Shown: piece after piece, positions 9,081 through 19,214 of the stretch
Layout of the letters: the number at the start of each line of letters is the position of its first letter
Position numbering within the stretch: position 1 is the stretch's first letter
Assembly (NCBI GenBank): GCA_030638895.1
Contig: DAOWDS010000056.1
Coordinates: forward strand, 1 to 33,045
Source: Candidatus Moraniibacteriota bacterium
GTDB taxonomy: Bacteria; Patescibacteriota; Minisyncoccia; JAHIHE01; JAGLIN01
Length of the DNA: 33,045 nt
Direction of reading: 5' to 3'
Made by a program: the position numbers and the translations under genes
Notes under the pieces: model-generated
Databases searched by the model: none
What the model was told of the DNA's origin: nothing
The model's input: only the letters and a program-made list of their open reading frames with translations

Positions 9081-11342
9081 ATGTCTCAAAATGTCATAAA
9101 TGAACATACAGATGAAAAGATAAAAGATTATTTGTCTGAAGAAAAGACAGGTGATTTAAAACTATCAAATAATGCCGATTCTAAAGAAAATAAAAAAAGA
9201 AATATTTTTAGGAATAAAAAAATGATTTTAGCAGTTATATTTTTAGCTTTGATCGTTATCTCGCTGCTATTTTATTTTACGCGCATACAAGGAAAACGAT
9301 CTTTTGACGAAACAAAAGTTAAAATTAGCGTTGAAACTTTAAGCAATATATCAAGTGGAGAGGAAATTGTTTTTGATATAAAATATGACAACAATACTAA
9401 TGTTAATTTAAAAAATGTAAAAATTAGCCTTTTTATTCCCATGGAATTTTTGTTTATATCAAGCGATGGAGAGGTTAACAAAGAAGAAACAGTATTTACA
9501 TGGAATTTTAAGAACATTTCAGCCAGTGAGTCCGGAAATATAAAACTATTTGGAAAAGTTATAGGAGAATTAAATAAAGAATATCATTTTAATTCAAAAA
9601 TTTCTTATACACCTGAAAACTTTAATTATGAATTTGAATCAGATGGCAAGCATGGCAAGGCAAAAGTAAAAATAACATCAGTTCCCTTTGAATTATTAGT
9701 TCAGTCGCCACAGAGCGTAATTAGCGGAGACGAGATTGAATACGCGATTAATTATAAAAATATAAGCGATTATGATTTTAAATTTGTAAGTATTGAAATT
9801 GAATTTCCAGAAGGATTTGCTTGCAGCTCTTTTAATATTGAGCCAGACAAGAAAGAAGGTAATTTTTTAGCATGGAATATCAATAATTTGTCTTCAGGCG
9901 CGGAGGGAAAATTTATCATAAATGGAAAAGTTGAAACGGATATAAACATTGATAAAGAAATGAGAGTTACGATGCTTGCTTCTGAGGATGGCGATCGGAT
10001 ATTTAAATATGCAAGTAAAAATGCCGTAATAACAGTTCAAGAGATACCAATAACAATAGAACAGTTTATTAATGGTTCGGAGGAATATTTCGCTACCAAA
10101 GGCGAAGAGTTGGAATATGCGATAAAATTTAAAAATATTAGCTCTCAGGAAATAAAAGGGCTTGTTATAAATAGCGAACTGGCTGGAGAAGTTGATCTGG
10201 ATTCGCTTGAGATTATAAACGGATATTATAACGCAGAGTCTAACAAAATTGTCTGGAGCGCTTTGAATGTTCCTGAATTAGCTTCTCTCGGGATCGGGGA
10301 AAAATACGAGGTTAGTTTTAAAATAAAAGTAAAGGATTATATAGAAATTAAAAAACCTGAAGATAAAAATTTTGTAATTAAAAACACTGCCACAGTAAAC
10401 AGTTTTAATTTTAATTCTGGTTCTGCAGAGATTAAAAAAACTATTGCTTCAAACCGGAATATTGTCAAGCTTAAATCTTTTTTATTTATAAAGACAAAAG
10501 GATATTTTAATGATGATGGCAGAATAAAAAATATAGGGGTTATTCCTCCCGAAACAGGCAAGGAAACAAGCTATTTAATACATTGGAATATTGGCAATTT
10601 ATTTAATGAAATAAATGACGTAAAGATTGTTTCAGTCTTGCCTGAAGGAGTAAGCTGGACTGGAAATTATATCAATTCAAAAGGAGGCGTATCTTTGGGA
10701 AATGAACTGAACGGAACATTTAGTCCGCAAATAGTAGATCCAAAAAAAATAAACAATGTGAATAGCCATATAGGAAGCGAATATGGCGTGAGTTATAATT
10801 GGTATAAAACAATTACATACAACGATCCAAGCCATTATGGCTTGCCAGAAAATTTAAAAGTTGAAGATATGTTGAAATTCACATTTTCTGATGGAAATAT
10901 TAATGAAACTGATTATTGCACTATAAAATCAACTAACGAAGAATTTTATTGTAATGTTTTATGGAAAGTATATTTAGAAAAATATGGAGAAATGGATTTA
11001 TATAAAATAGAGAAAGTTATTTCACAATATGGCAATGAAAAATTTTTCTATAACATCAAAACAAGGGAGGTAATTTGGGAAATACCAAAATTAGACGCTA
11101 ATACTGGAATAACTTCTCCTGTTCAAGAAGTTGTATTCCAAATTAGAATTAAACCAATAGATTTTGATATTGGGAAAGTTTTACAAATTATGGGCAATGT
11201 AACGGCTATCGGATATGATGAATTTGTTAGAAAGGAAATAGAGGCTTTTAGCAGCGAGCTTACAACCAATCTTCCGGATGATTATAGTATTGGGATAAAA
11301 GAGGGGATTGTGATAGAAGGATTGAAAGACGAAGAGGAATAA
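9081..11342 (+). CDS. Membrane-anchored surface protein with DUF11-like repeats
   Basis: The tracked ORF starts with TTG 9012 inside the promoter; the transcript should begin near 9051, so ATG 9081 (MSQNVINEHTDEK, 753 residues) or ATG 9060 is the real start. About 50 charged residues are followed by one membrane helix (KKMILAVIFLALIVISLLFY, roughly 48-68) and a long extracellular part. That part contains at least three or four immunoglobulin-like units opening with SGxEIxYxIxYKNIS, which matches the DUF11/cell-surface repeat style, ending in an acidic tail. There is no catalytic motif and no sortase signal. The likely role is a type II-anchored stalk or adhesin. It is monocistronic and flanked by the decayed tgt. 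Confidence 0.8.
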   Translation: MSQNVINEHTDEKIKDYLSEEKTGDLKLSNNADSKENKKRNIFRNKKMILAVIFLALIVISLLFYFTRIQGKRSFDETKVKISVETLSNISSGEEIVFDIKYDNNTNVNLKNVKISLFIPMEFLFISSDGEVNKEETVFTWNFKNISASESGNIKLFGKVIGELNKEYHFNSKISYTPENFNYEFESDGKHGKAKVKITSVPFELLVQSPQSVISGDEIEYAINYKNISDYDFKFVSIEIEFPEGFACSSFNIEPDKKEGNFLAWNINNLSSGAEGKFIINGKVETDINIDKEMRVTMLASEDGDRIFKYASKNAVITVQEIPITIEQFINGSEEYFATKGEELEYAIKFKNISSQEIKGLVINSELAGEVDLDSLEIINGYYNAESNKIVWSALNVPELASLGIGEKYEVSFKIKVKDYIEIKKPEDKNFVIKNTATVNSFNFNSGSAEIKKTIASNRNIVKLKSFLFIKTKGYFNDDGRIKNIGVIPPETGKETSYLIHWNIGNLFNEINDVKIVSVLPEGVSWTGNYINSKGGVSLGNELNGTFSPQIVDPKKINNVNSHIGSEYGVSYNWYKTITYNDPSHYGLPENLKVEDMLKFTFSDGNINETDYCTIKSTNEEFYCNVLWKVYLEKYGEMDLYKIEKVISQYGNEKFFYNIKTREVIWEIPKLDANTGITSPVQEVVFQIRIKPIDFDIGKVLQIMGNVTAIGYDEFVRKEIEAFSSELTTNLPDDYSIGIKEGIVIEGLKDEEE

Positions 11343-11363
11343 TTTTGTGTGTTTTAAAAATAA

Positions 11364-11856
<493 letters not shown>

Positions 11857-11910
11857 TTTTTATTAGTGCGGGAATTGTAAATGTCTATATAAATACATTG
11901 ATAAAAACTT

Positions 11911-11940
11911 TGTCATTCTGAACTTGATTCAGAATCTTCG
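11911..11940. repeat. Short dispersed palindromic element
   Basis: TGTCATTCTGAACTTGATTC followed by AGAATCTTCG contains ATTCTGAA-CTTGA-TTCAGAAT. The same element occurs in the opposite orientation at 24743-24768, and in a degenerate form inside wecG/tagA. Confidence 0.7.
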
Positions 11941-12009
11941 TTTTTTTGCGTTCAAATAATCCTATAATTCAATAAAAAAACAGACTTTGATGCCGTTTGG
12001 AAGATTAAG

Positions 12010-12150
12010 TTGTGAGTAGAATTAAGATAGTTATAAAACTACTCACAAGACTTTATTATTTTGTTGTTTGCTTCCTTATTTTACAAGGAAGCGATTTGCT
12101 AAAAATGTTTGTAATACATTTGCATCTCCTTTGGGCGACTGGCGCCCAAA
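12010..12150. repeat. Cluster of three hairpins in the long gene-free region
   Basis: Three separate stems: TTGTGAGTAG/CTACTCACAA (12010-12048, 19-nt loop), GCTTCCTT/AAGGAAGC (12070-12092, 7-nt loop) and TTTGGGCG/CGCCCAAA (12130-12150, 5-nt loop). None has a good T-tract. On the minus strand the last one is followed by GGAG and a 6-codon ORF. Confidence 0.6.
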
Positions 12151-12901
12151 TCGGTAAATTTTGTTCGACATGATTTTGGATAATATTTTAAAATTTCTAA
12201 TTGAAGATAGTCTTCTCATTCTTTTTACTCTTTGCTAAGAGCGTATAATAATAACTATCTAACCAATAGAAATTTTCAAAAAACATCCTCAATCATTTTT
12301 TATACCTTCTCAATCAATAAGCTAATCCTTCTACATTGCTACATTCAATAGTATTGCTGTTTTGATCAGTCGGACATTCCGACAAGGACAAGCTAATGAT
12401 TTTTTGTATTCGCACTGAATAAATTTCTCTTTGTCTCTCAGATCTGAGAGTGTGCAGTGGAATACGGTTGCGGAGCATGCAACGCCGTTCTCCGGTTGAC
12501 TGTGCGCTTGACGCTCCTTAATTCATCAGCAATATTTTTCCGTACAATCCTTTTTCTTGTTTCTTAATACGTTCTATTTTAATTTTGATTGTCGCAAATT
12601 TATGCTGATCTCTATATCCTGTTAGAGACGCCTTTCAAAGGCGGTTGTCAAAGGATCGTTTTTATCACTCCATTTCTGTAACCTAACCGATTACAGCTTT
12701 AGCCTTGTGGTTTTGCGCGCAAATTACCTGTATTTATGCGCTTCTTTCTCGGCGGCTGGACTGTTGATCTTAAAAGGTATTTCTAAGGGTATTTTTTGCT
12801 GCACTCATTTCAGTTTTTGAAAAAAATCTAGTTTTTCCCATAACTTCCTCCTATTTATTGTGTAAGTTTTATCTTGATTTAAGTTTCAAGAATCAACTTC
12901 A
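12130..12901 (-). other. Gene-free transcribed region: structured-RNA candidate or decayed gene
   Basis: A strong minus-strand promoter (12908-12936) reads into this stretch, which has no long ORF. GC-rich islands stand out: about 39 of 64 bases are G or C in 12471-12534 by hand count, against roughly a third elsewhere. Local hairpins include CTCTCAGATCTGAGAG (12435-12450), CGCCTTTCAAAGGCG (12629-12643), TCTCTA/TAGAGA (12611-12628) and GTTGC/GCAAC nested within 12465-12490. GC-rich folded islands in AT-rich genomes often mark structured RNAs. However, protein-like fragments also occur in two minus frames (for example GYRDQHKFATIKIKIERIKK and DLRDKEKFIQCEYKKSLAC), which could mean a decayed gene. 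It does not match tmRNA, RNase P, SRP or 6S signatures that I know. The remaining sequence from 11941 to 13032 shows no gene. Confidence 0.35.
12770..12841 (-). CDS. 23-codon ORF with strong SD (leader peptide or broken gene start)
   Basis: ATG at 12841 with AGGAGG five bases upstream (12852-12847) and a consensus promoter about 60 nt further up. It encodes MGKTRFFSKTEM and then SAAKNTLRNTF before TAA. A +1 shift near the end would continue IPFKINSPAAEKEAHKYR before another stop. It may be a regulatory peptide, or the intact start of a gene that has decayed. Confidence 0.4.
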   Translation of the reverse strand: MGKTRFFSKTEMSAAKNTLRNTF

Positions 12902-12907
12902 CTAAAC

Positions 12908-12936
12908 AGCATATCATATCATAACAAATATGTCAA
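12908..12936 (-). promoter_or_regulatory. Minus-strand promoter of the 12-kb transcript
   Basis: Minus strand: TTGACA (12936-12931), a 17-nt spacer, and TATGCT (12913-12908). Confidence 0.75.
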
Positions 12937-13032
12937 TACCACTCACCTACACATTGCTTATCACTTACATCTAAAACTTTACATAAAAAATAAAAGTATT
13001 AAAATTAAGAATATTGTTAAAAATAAAAAATT

Positions 13033-14646
13033 ATGATTGAGATTGAGACAATTTTTGAGATGTTCGGAGGCTTGGCTATTTTGTTATACGGAATTCATCT
13101 TTCCGGTGTCAGCTTGCAGAAAATTTTAGGATTTAAATTAGAAAAAATACTCACGAAAACAAATGATAATCCAATAAAAGGTTTGACAATAGGTACGGGA
13201 ATTACATCTGTTATACAAAGCAGCGGCACAACCATCACAATGCTAGTTGGGTTTATAAGCGCGGGCCTTTTGACTTTCAGTTCTGCTATACCCGTTATGC
13301 TCGGTGCAAATATTGGGAGTACAATAACAACTCAAATTGCGTCTTTGCATATTGGCGTATATGCCTTGCCAATTTTAACTATTGGAGTTGCAATTCATCT
13401 TTTTTCAATTAAAAAGTTGAGTAAAAATCTTGGCGAAGCTCTTGTGGGCTTCAGTTTTTTATTTCTAGGAATGAATTATATTTTTATGAGCGCTCATTCT
13501 TTGTCTCAAGATGACTTGGCCGTAAATCTGATAAATTCTTTTTCTTCTTCCCCAGTTGTTTATATATTTATTTTGACAATTTTGACATTATTACTTCAAA
13601 GCAGTAGCGCGACTTCTGTGGTCGTGGTTGCTCTCGGAGTGGCAGAAATAATTAATTTGCCAATCGCGCTTTTTATGATTTTGGGTGTTAATCTCGGCTC
13701 TAGCCTTAAGATTATATATATAGTCATAAGAAGAAAAGGCTTTTTGAGCGATCTTGCAATAACTCATATATTACTTAATATAATAGGAGTATTTATTTTT
13801 GTGATATTTTTCAGATATTTTGATTATTTAGCAAGTATTACCTCGTCTGATGCAGGAAGGCAAATAGCAAATGGTCATACGCTGTATAATATTATTACAG
13901 CATTAATTGTAACACCGTTTATACCATTTATTGTAAAGTTTATCAATAAATATGCTCTAAAGACTAAAACGGAAGAATTAAAGTTTTCTTATTTAAGCAG
14001 AAAACTTCTTTATACTCCTTCAGTTGCTCTTAGACAAGCTAATCGTGGTATTATTGAAATGGCAAAAGAAGCATCTGAAATGCTCAAAATTTCAAAGATA
14101 ATCTTTTTTGAAAATAAAACAGAGCTGTTGGAAAAAGTTGAAAAATATGAAAGCAATATGGACGAAATGACCGGAAAAATCTCAGAATATTTAGTTCAAA
14201 TTTCACAACAAAATCTAAGTAAAAAAGATTTAATGAAGCTTTATAGCCTGATGCATATTACAACTGACTTGAAGCATCTTTCAGATCGCGTTTTAGCAGT
14301 TTCTAAATTGTTTATTAAGCTGAAAGAAGAAAAAATTGATTTTTCTGAAAAAGCAAACTATGAACTAACTGCAATATTTGGTAAATTAAAAATCATGCAG
14401 AATTTAGTTATTAAAGTATTAAAGGAAGACAATTTACATCTTGCTCATAAGATTATAAAACATGAAAACAAGGTAGATGAAATTGTGCAAAAAACTAATA
14501 GCAATCATCTGGAAAGAATGAATCAAGGAATGTGTTCATTGAAAAAAGGAAAATATTTTGCAGAAATTTTGATGAATTTAGAGAGAATTGGAGATCATGC
14601 AGATAATATCGCTTATGCGGTTGTTGACAGGTTTAGGTATAAATAG
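13033..14646 (+). CDS. Na+/phosphate cotransporter with C-terminal PhoU-like domain
   Basis: 537 residues. The N-terminal two thirds hold about eight to nine membrane helices with the duplicated Na/Pi signature, QSSGTTITMLVGFISAG near residue 60 and QSSSATSVVVVALGVAEI near 190, as in the NptA/YjbB family. Residues about 330-537 form a helical PhoU-like domain (LERIGDHADNIAYAV near the end). It probably imports phosphate with sodium and senses phosphate status. The start is ATG with no visible SD. It stands alone, with no pst or pho genes next to it. Confidence 0.9.
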   Translation: MIEIETIFEMFGGLAILLYGIHLSGVSLQKILGFKLEKILTKTNDNPIKGLTIGTGITSVIQSSGTTITMLVGFISAGLLTFSSAIPVMLGANIGSTITTQIASLHIGVYALPILTIGVAIHLFSIKKLSKNLGEALVGFSFLFLGMNYIFMSAHSLSQDDLAVNLINSFSSSPVVYIFILTILTLLLQSSSATSVVVVALGVAEIINLPIALFMILGVNLGSSLKIIYIVIRRKGFLSDLAITHILLNIIGVFIFVIFFRYFDYLASITSSDAGRQIANGHTLYNIITALIVTPFIPFIVKFINKYALKTKTEELKFSYLSRKLLYTPSVALRQANRGIIEMAKEASEMLKISKIIFFENKTELLEKVEKYESNMDEMTGKISEYLVQISQQNLSKKDLMKLYSLMHITTDLKHLSDRVLAVSKLFIKLKEEKIDFSEKANYELTAIFGKLKIMQNLVIKVLKEDNLHLAHKIIKHENKVDEIVQKTNSNHLERMNQGMCSLKKGKYFAEILMNLERIGDHADNIAYAVVDRFRYK

Positions 14647-14734
14647 ATATGCAAATTAACACATTAACATTCTCAAACCGATGACGAAGTTTTAATGTTA
14701 AAATGTTAGTATGTTTATATGTTAAAATAATCAA

Positions 14735-15706
14735 ATGTTTGGAAATTGGATAGATCTGATAACAATTTTTTATTTAGTTGCCCATTTTGCTGATGGAATG
14801 AAAAGAGGTTTTTATTCTATCGTAGTTAATATGGGAAGTTTTTTAGTTTCTTTGTTTGTTTCTTTTTTAACTTATAGTTATTCCTCGTATTTTTTAGTTC
14901 AAAACTTTGCGATAGAAATGACATATGCCAATGTTATAGGATTTTTTCTCAATATGTTTATTCTTAAATTTGTACTTTTAATTATTTCTCGCAGGGTGCT
15001 CCCAGATTCACTATTTGTAATTAATAAATCAATACAGAGAAGAATCGTAAGCGGATTCGCTTCGTTTTCTTATAGTGCGATTGTTGTTTTTTTACTAATG
15101 TCAATAACTTTTTCGTTTTCACTACCGAACTTTTTAAAAAATGAATTTAATTTCTCAATGTCAGGCAGTTTTATTGCGAAAGATCCAGTAAAAATAAATA
15201 ATTATCTGCATAATATATTTGGAGATATGCTTAAAACAACAATGAATAAACTAGATTTTTTAACAGTAGAAGTTGGAGATAACAAAAAAATAGACCTTGA
15301 TTTCACTGTTTCTAATTTTAATATTAATGAAAACTTAGAAAACGATATGTTGGAACTGATTAATAGAGAAAGAATTTCAGCAGGACGCAAAACTCTTATT
15401 GTGGACGAAAAAGCCAGAGAAACGGCTAGAAAGCATGGAATAGATATGTTTAGCAATGGATATTTCTCGCATATAAGCCTTGAAGGAGAAAGTCCTTCTA
15501 ATCGTATGAAGGAAGGAGGCGTTGAATTTAATTTTTCAGGAGAAAATCTTGCTCTTTCTAAAGATCTGTCATCTGCTCACAAAGGTCTTATGAATAGTCC
15601 CGGGCACAAGAAGAATATTCTCAGTCCATTTTTTTACAGAGTGGGTATTGGTGTTATTGATGGCGGAAAATATGGAATAATCTTTGTCCAGAATTTTGCG
15701 GATTAA
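14735..15706 (+). CDS. CvpA-family membrane domain fused to an extracellular CAP/SCP domain
   Basis: 323 residues. The first about 130 contain four hydrophobic helices of the CvpA type (starting WIDLITIFYLVAHFADGMKR, with a glycine-rich second helix). A linker leads to a CAP domain (about 205-323): NDMLELINRERISAGRKTL, ARKHGIDMFSNGYFSHIS, GENLA, MNSPGHKKNIL and VGIGVIDGGKYGIIFVQNFA. The CAP histidines are present. CvpA-CAP fusions are known in Gram-positives and CPR, and the CAP part should face outside; the function is unproven (protease-like or lipid-binding). ATG start, no SD. The 88-bp upstream gap carries AT-rich TTAACAT repeats. Confidence 0.88.
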   Translation: MFGNWIDLITIFYLVAHFADGMKRGFYSIVVNMGSFLVSLFVSFLTYSYSSYFLVQNFAIEMTYANVIGFFLNMFILKFVLLIISRRVLPDSLFVINKSIQRRIVSGFASFSYSAIVVFLLMSITFSFSLPNFLKNEFNFSMSGSFIAKDPVKINNYLHNIFGDMLKTTMNKLDFLTVEVGDNKKIDLDFTVSNFNINENLENDMLELINRERISAGRKTLIVDEKARETARKHGIDMFSNGYFSHISLEGESPSNRMKEGGVEFNFSGENLALSKDLSSAHKGLMNSPGHKKNILSPFFYRVGIGVIDGGKYGIIFVQNFAD

Positions 15707-15762
15707 AATTAGCTTTTTCAGTTTTTCAATAAAAAAAGCAGTCAATTTATGAAATTAAAATT

Positions 15763-15888
15763 ATGAAAAAACATTCATCCAGAAAATGCGCAAAAGGAAA
15801 AACGGGATTTAGAACTCCAAGCGTTTTTAAAATTTCTGCTGACAAGAAGAATAAATTTTATAAAACAAAAAATAAAATAAAGAAATAG
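15763..15888 (+). CDS. Possible 41-residue very basic protein
   Basis: ATG 15763 to TAG 15886-15888: MKKHSSRKCAKGKTGFRTPS and a Lys-rich tail (KTKNKIKK). Too short for the ORF track. Composition resembles small ribosome- or nucleic-acid-binding proteins; the non-random RxCAKGKTGFRTPSVFKIS core suggests a real gene. There is no SD, as for most genes here. Confidence 0.4.
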   Translation: MKKHSSRKCAKGKTGFRTPSVFKISADKKNKFYKTKNKIKK

Positions 15889-15955
15889 CAAGCATGGTAA
15901 GTGAAGTTTGGTTTTATGCAAATACGCGAAGCTTAATTTATCTTCTGATTTTTAT

Positions 15956-15984
15956 TTTACGACAATTTTGTTTTCTGTTATAAT
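15956..15984 (+). promoter_or_regulatory. Promoter of the secreted coiled-coil protein
   Basis: TTTACG (15956-15961), a 17-nt spacer, and TATAAT (15979-15984). It leaves a leader of about 80 nt before ATG 16071. Confidence 0.55.
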
Positions 15985-16070
15985 ATAAATAATATATATG
16001 GTAATAATAAATCAATACGATAATTTAACCATTTAATATCATTTTTAATAATCATTAACTTAAAAAGCGT

Positions 16071-16832
16071 ATGAAAATACTCAAAATTAGAACTGTCAGC
16101 TTCTCTTTGTTGATTCTTGCAGTCTTTGCTTTTCCGTGCGTAGCCCAAAACATTTCTAAAGAAAAAAATATGGGAACAGCGCCAGAAACAAATGAAAAAG
16201 CGGTACAGCAACAAAATCAGGGAGAAGAACAGGAGATTCAAAATCAGGCAATAGAACAGGCGGGAACCAGTCAAGATCCTGACATTGGAGATAATGACAA
16301 TGGAAAAAATAAAGACGAAATCGGCATAGAACAGATTGCGGAAGAAAATAATGGAAACGATTCAGAAAAAGGAAAGAAAGTTCAAAATCAGATAGATCAA
16401 AATCAAAAAAATCCAAGAGAGCAAAGGCGGAGTCGCGTAGCTAACGCGGTTCATGAAATGCTGGCAGTCGCAGAAAGAAATTCAGGTATTGGACAGCAGA
16501 TTAGAACAATTGCTCAAAATCAAAATCAGGAGCAAGAAGAAATGGAAAGTGCTTTACAAACTACAAAGAAAAGGAGCGGAATCGTTAAATTTTTTATAGG
16601 TCCAAACTATAAAGAACTTAAAAAAGTAGAAGATCGTTTGGAAAATAACAAAAATCGTTTGGCAAAGCTAAAAGAATTGCGCGTGCAATTAGAAAGTAGC
16701 GCTGACGCAGAAATTCTAACTCAACAAATTCAAATTATGGAGCAAATTGAAGCAGAGTTAGAAAATGAAGCAAGAAAAGAAAAGAAAGGCATTAGCTTGT
16801 TTGGCTGGTTGTTTAGGTGGATGGCAAAGTAG
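16071..16832 (+). CDS. Secreted Gln/Glu-rich coiled-coil protein, unknown function
   Basis: 253 residues. A signal peptide (hydrophobic FSLLILAVFAFPCVA, cleavage after about residue 25, CVA-QN) is followed by a low-complexity Gln/Asn/Glu-rich stretch (about 40-120). A conserved-looking helical part follows (VANAVHEMLAVAERNSGIGQ), then FFIGPNYKELKKVEDRLENN with a coiled coil, and the hydrophobic end GISLFGWLFRWM. No family recognised. Own promoter and strong terminator: a single-gene unit. The hydrophobic tail may bind the membrane or cell wall. Confidence 0.8.
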   Translation: MKILKIRTVSFSLLILAVFAFPCVAQNISKEKNMGTAPETNEKAVQQQNQGEEQEIQNQAIEQAGTSQDPDIGDNDNGKNKDEIGIEQIAEENNGNDSEKGKKVQNQIDQNQKNPREQRRSRVANAVHEMLAVAERNSGIGQQIRTIAQNQNQEQEEMESALQTTKKRSGIVKFFIGPNYKELKKVEDRLENNKNRLAKLKELRVQLESSADAEILTQQIQIMEQIEAELENEARKEKKGISLFGWLFRWMAK

Positions 16833-16856
16833 CAAAGAAAATTTACAGGAAATATT

Positions 16857-16885
16857 AGTTGCCACTTTAATGTGGCAACTTTTTT
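16857..16885 (+). terminator. Rho-independent terminator
   Basis: AGTTGCCAC-TTTAAT-GTGGCAACT, a 9-bp perfect stem, followed by TTTTT. Confidence 0.93.
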
Positions 16886-16895
16886 ATTAATTAAG

Positions 16896-16923
16896 TTGAC
16901 AAGAGGTAAATTTGTGATAAAAT
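16896..16923 (+). promoter_or_regulatory. Promoter of fusA (extended -10)
   Basis: TTGACA (16896-16901), a 16-nt spacer, and TAAAAT (16918-16923) preceded by TGA. It gives a leader of about 180 nt containing CAGCC/GGCTG and GACAG/CTGTC hairpins. Confidence 0.75.
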
Positions 16924-17108
16924 ATTATCATTGTAAAGAAATTATTACCGTAAAATTACTGGAAATAAAGCTATTATTGCCAAGAAGAAAGTAAATCAAA
17001 AATCATTTTCAACTTTATAAGCTTTTAATTTTTTCAGCCTATGGCTGATCTCCTCCAAAAGCGGACAGGCTGTCTTTGGCGGAAACTTTATAACTAACCA
17101 TAAAACAT

Positions 17109-19187
17109 ATGCCCAGACAACACCAAATTGATAAATTTCGCAATATTGGAATTATTGCGCACATAGATGCCGGAAAGACGACAGTTTCCGAGCGAATTTT
17201 ATTTTACACGGGAATTAGCCATAAAATAGGCGAAGTTCATGACGGGGAAGCCACTATGGATTGGATGGAGCAGGAACAGGAAAGAGGAATTACGATTACA
17301 TCTGCCGCGACAACCTGTTTTTGGAAAGATTGTCAAATAAATATCATAGATACTCCCGGACATGTTGATTTTACTGCGGAAGTTGAAAGAAGTTTGAGAG
17401 TGCTTGATGGAGGGGTTGTTGTTTTTGACGGAGTGGCTGGAGTTGAATCTCAAAGCGAAACTGTTTGGCATCAGGCTGATAAATATAATGTTCCAAGAAT
17501 TTGTTTTATAAACAAGATGGATAGAACAGGAGCAGATTTTTATAAAGGATTTAACTCTATTCTCGAAAGATTAAACAAGAACGCGGTTGCTATCCAGCTT
17601 CCAATTGGAGCGGAAGAGAATTTTGAAGGAGTGATAAATCTTATAAATAGAAAAACGTATTATTTTGAAGGAGGTCATGGAGAAAATGTAGTTGAAAAAG
17701 AAATACCGGAAGAAATGAAAAAAAAAGTTGAAAACTGGAGAGCTGAAATGGTTGAAAAGGTTATTGAACATGACGACAAACTGATGGAAAAATATTTAGC
17801 TAGCGAAGAAATTACAGAAGAAGAGCTAGAAGAAGGAATAAGAAATGCTACAATTAATAATAAAATTTTTCCAGTTATGACTGGAACGGCTTTAAAAAAT
17901 AAAGGAATTCAGCTTATCCTTGACGCCGTCATAAAATATCTTCCTTCTCCGATTGATATTCCTCCCGTTATTGGGATTAATCCAAAAACCGAAGAAGAAG
18001 AGCCAAGAAACGCGGACGATAATGAGCCTCTTTCAATTTTGGCTTTCAAAATTGCAGCCGATCCGTTTGTCGGACAACTGACGTTTTTTAGGGTATATTC
18101 CGGGTCTCTTAAGACTGGTTCTTATGTTATGAATTCAACCACTGGTAAAAAAGAAAGAATTGGGAGAATTCTTCGAATGCACGCGAATCACAGAGAAGAA
18201 ATGGAAGAAATTTTTGCCGGTGATATTGCGGCAACTGTCGGGTTGAAAGATACTACAACAGGAAATACTTTATGTGATGAAAAAAATATAATTGTATTGG
18301 AAAAAATTACTTTTCCAGAGCCTGTTATTTCAATAGCTGTTGAGCCGAAAACTAAAGCCGATCAAGAAAAGATGGGAATGGCTCTTAAAAAACTTTCCGA
18401 TGAAGATCCGACTTTCAGAGTCCATACTGACGAGGAAACAGGACAAACTATTCTTTCCGGAATGGGAGAGCTTCATTTAGAAGTTTTAATTGACAGAATG
18501 CTTCGCGAAATGAAAGTTGAGGCAAATATCGGAAGGCCTAGAGTCGCCTATAGAGAAACAATAAAAGATGAAGCGCAAGCTGAAGGAAAATATGTTAGAC
18601 AATCTGGAGGACGCGGACAATATGGGCATGTATGGATTCGGATTGAACCGCTTGAAAGAGGGTCTGGTTTTGAATTTGTTGACGAAATTAAAGGCGGAGT
18701 AGTTCCTCAAGAATATATAAAACCAACTCAAAAAGGAATTGAAGAGGTTCTTACAAAAGGAATTATTTCCGGTCATCCTGTTATAGATGTTAGAGCAACT
18801 TTATATGACGGTTCTTATCACGAAGTTGATTCGTCTGAGTCAGCTTTCAAAATTGCTGGTTCAATCGCTTTCCAGGCAGCTTTCAAAAAAGCGGATCCCG
18901 TTATCCTTGAGCCTATTATGAAAGTTGAAGCCATAACTCCGGAACAATTTATGGGCGATGTCGTGGGAGATTTAAGTTCAAAGCGCGGACAAATTGAAAA
19001 TATGGGAGAGAGAGGACAGTCTAAAGTAATAACCGCCCTAGTTCCTCTTTCTTCAATGTTTGGTTATGCCACGCAGATTAGATCAATGACACAGGGTCGT
19101 GGAAATTACAGTATGGAATTTGACCATTATCAGGAAGTTCCCAAAAATGTCGCAGATGAAATTATTGGAGAAAAAGATAAAAAATAA
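17109..19187 (+). CDS. fusA: Translation elongation factor G
   Basis: 692 residues, normal length. GTPase motifs: G1 AHIDAGKTT (about 18-26), switch region [21 protein letters not shown]3 DTPGHVDF, G4 [10 protein letters not shown]. Domains II-V follow, with the [10 protein letters not shown] and [14 protein letters not shown] motifs near the end. EF-G drives ribosome translocation and, with RRF, recycling. It stands alone here, not with rpsL, rpsG or tuf. The leader is long and the start ATG 17109 lacks an SD. Confidence 0.98.
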   Translation: MPRQHQIDKFRNIGIIAHIDAGKTTVSERILFYTGISHKIGEVHDGEATMDWMEQEQERGITITSAATTCFWKDCQINIIDTPGHVDFTAEVERSLRVLDGGVVVFDGVAGVESQSETVWHQADKYNVPRICFINKMDRTGADFYKGFNSILERLNKNAVAIQLPIGAEENFEGVINLINRKTYYFEGGHGENVVEKEIPEEMKKKVENWRAEMVEKVIEHDDKLMEKYLASEEITEEELEEGIRNATINNKIFPVMTGTALKNKGIQLILDAVIKYLPSPIDIPPVIGINPKTEEEEPRNADDNEPLSILAFKIAADPFVGQLTFFRVYSGSLKTGSYVMNSTTGKKERIGRILRMHANHREEMEEIFAGDIAATVGLKDTTTGNTLCDEKNIIVLEKITFPEPVISIAVEPKTKADQEKMGMALKKLSDEDPTFRVHTDEETGQTILSGMGELHLEVLIDRMLREMKVEANIGRPRVAYRETIKDEAQAEGKYVRQSGGRGQYGHVWIRIEPLERGSGFEFVDEIKGGVVPQEYIKPTQKGIEEVLTKGIISGHPVIDVRATLYDGSYHEVDSSESAFKIAGSIAFQAAFKKADPVILEPIMKVEAITPEQFMGDVVGDLSSKRGQIENMGERGQSKVITALVPLSSMFGYATQIRSMTQGRGNYSMEFDHYQEVPKNVADEIIGEKDKK

Positions 19188-19214
19188 GATAAAATGTTAG
19201 TTTAATAAACATTG

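Noticed and set aside
12155-12180. TTCGACA, like the start of tmRNA
   Set aside because: No matching 3' acceptor sequence, no Ala-Ala tag ORF and no T-arm in the region.
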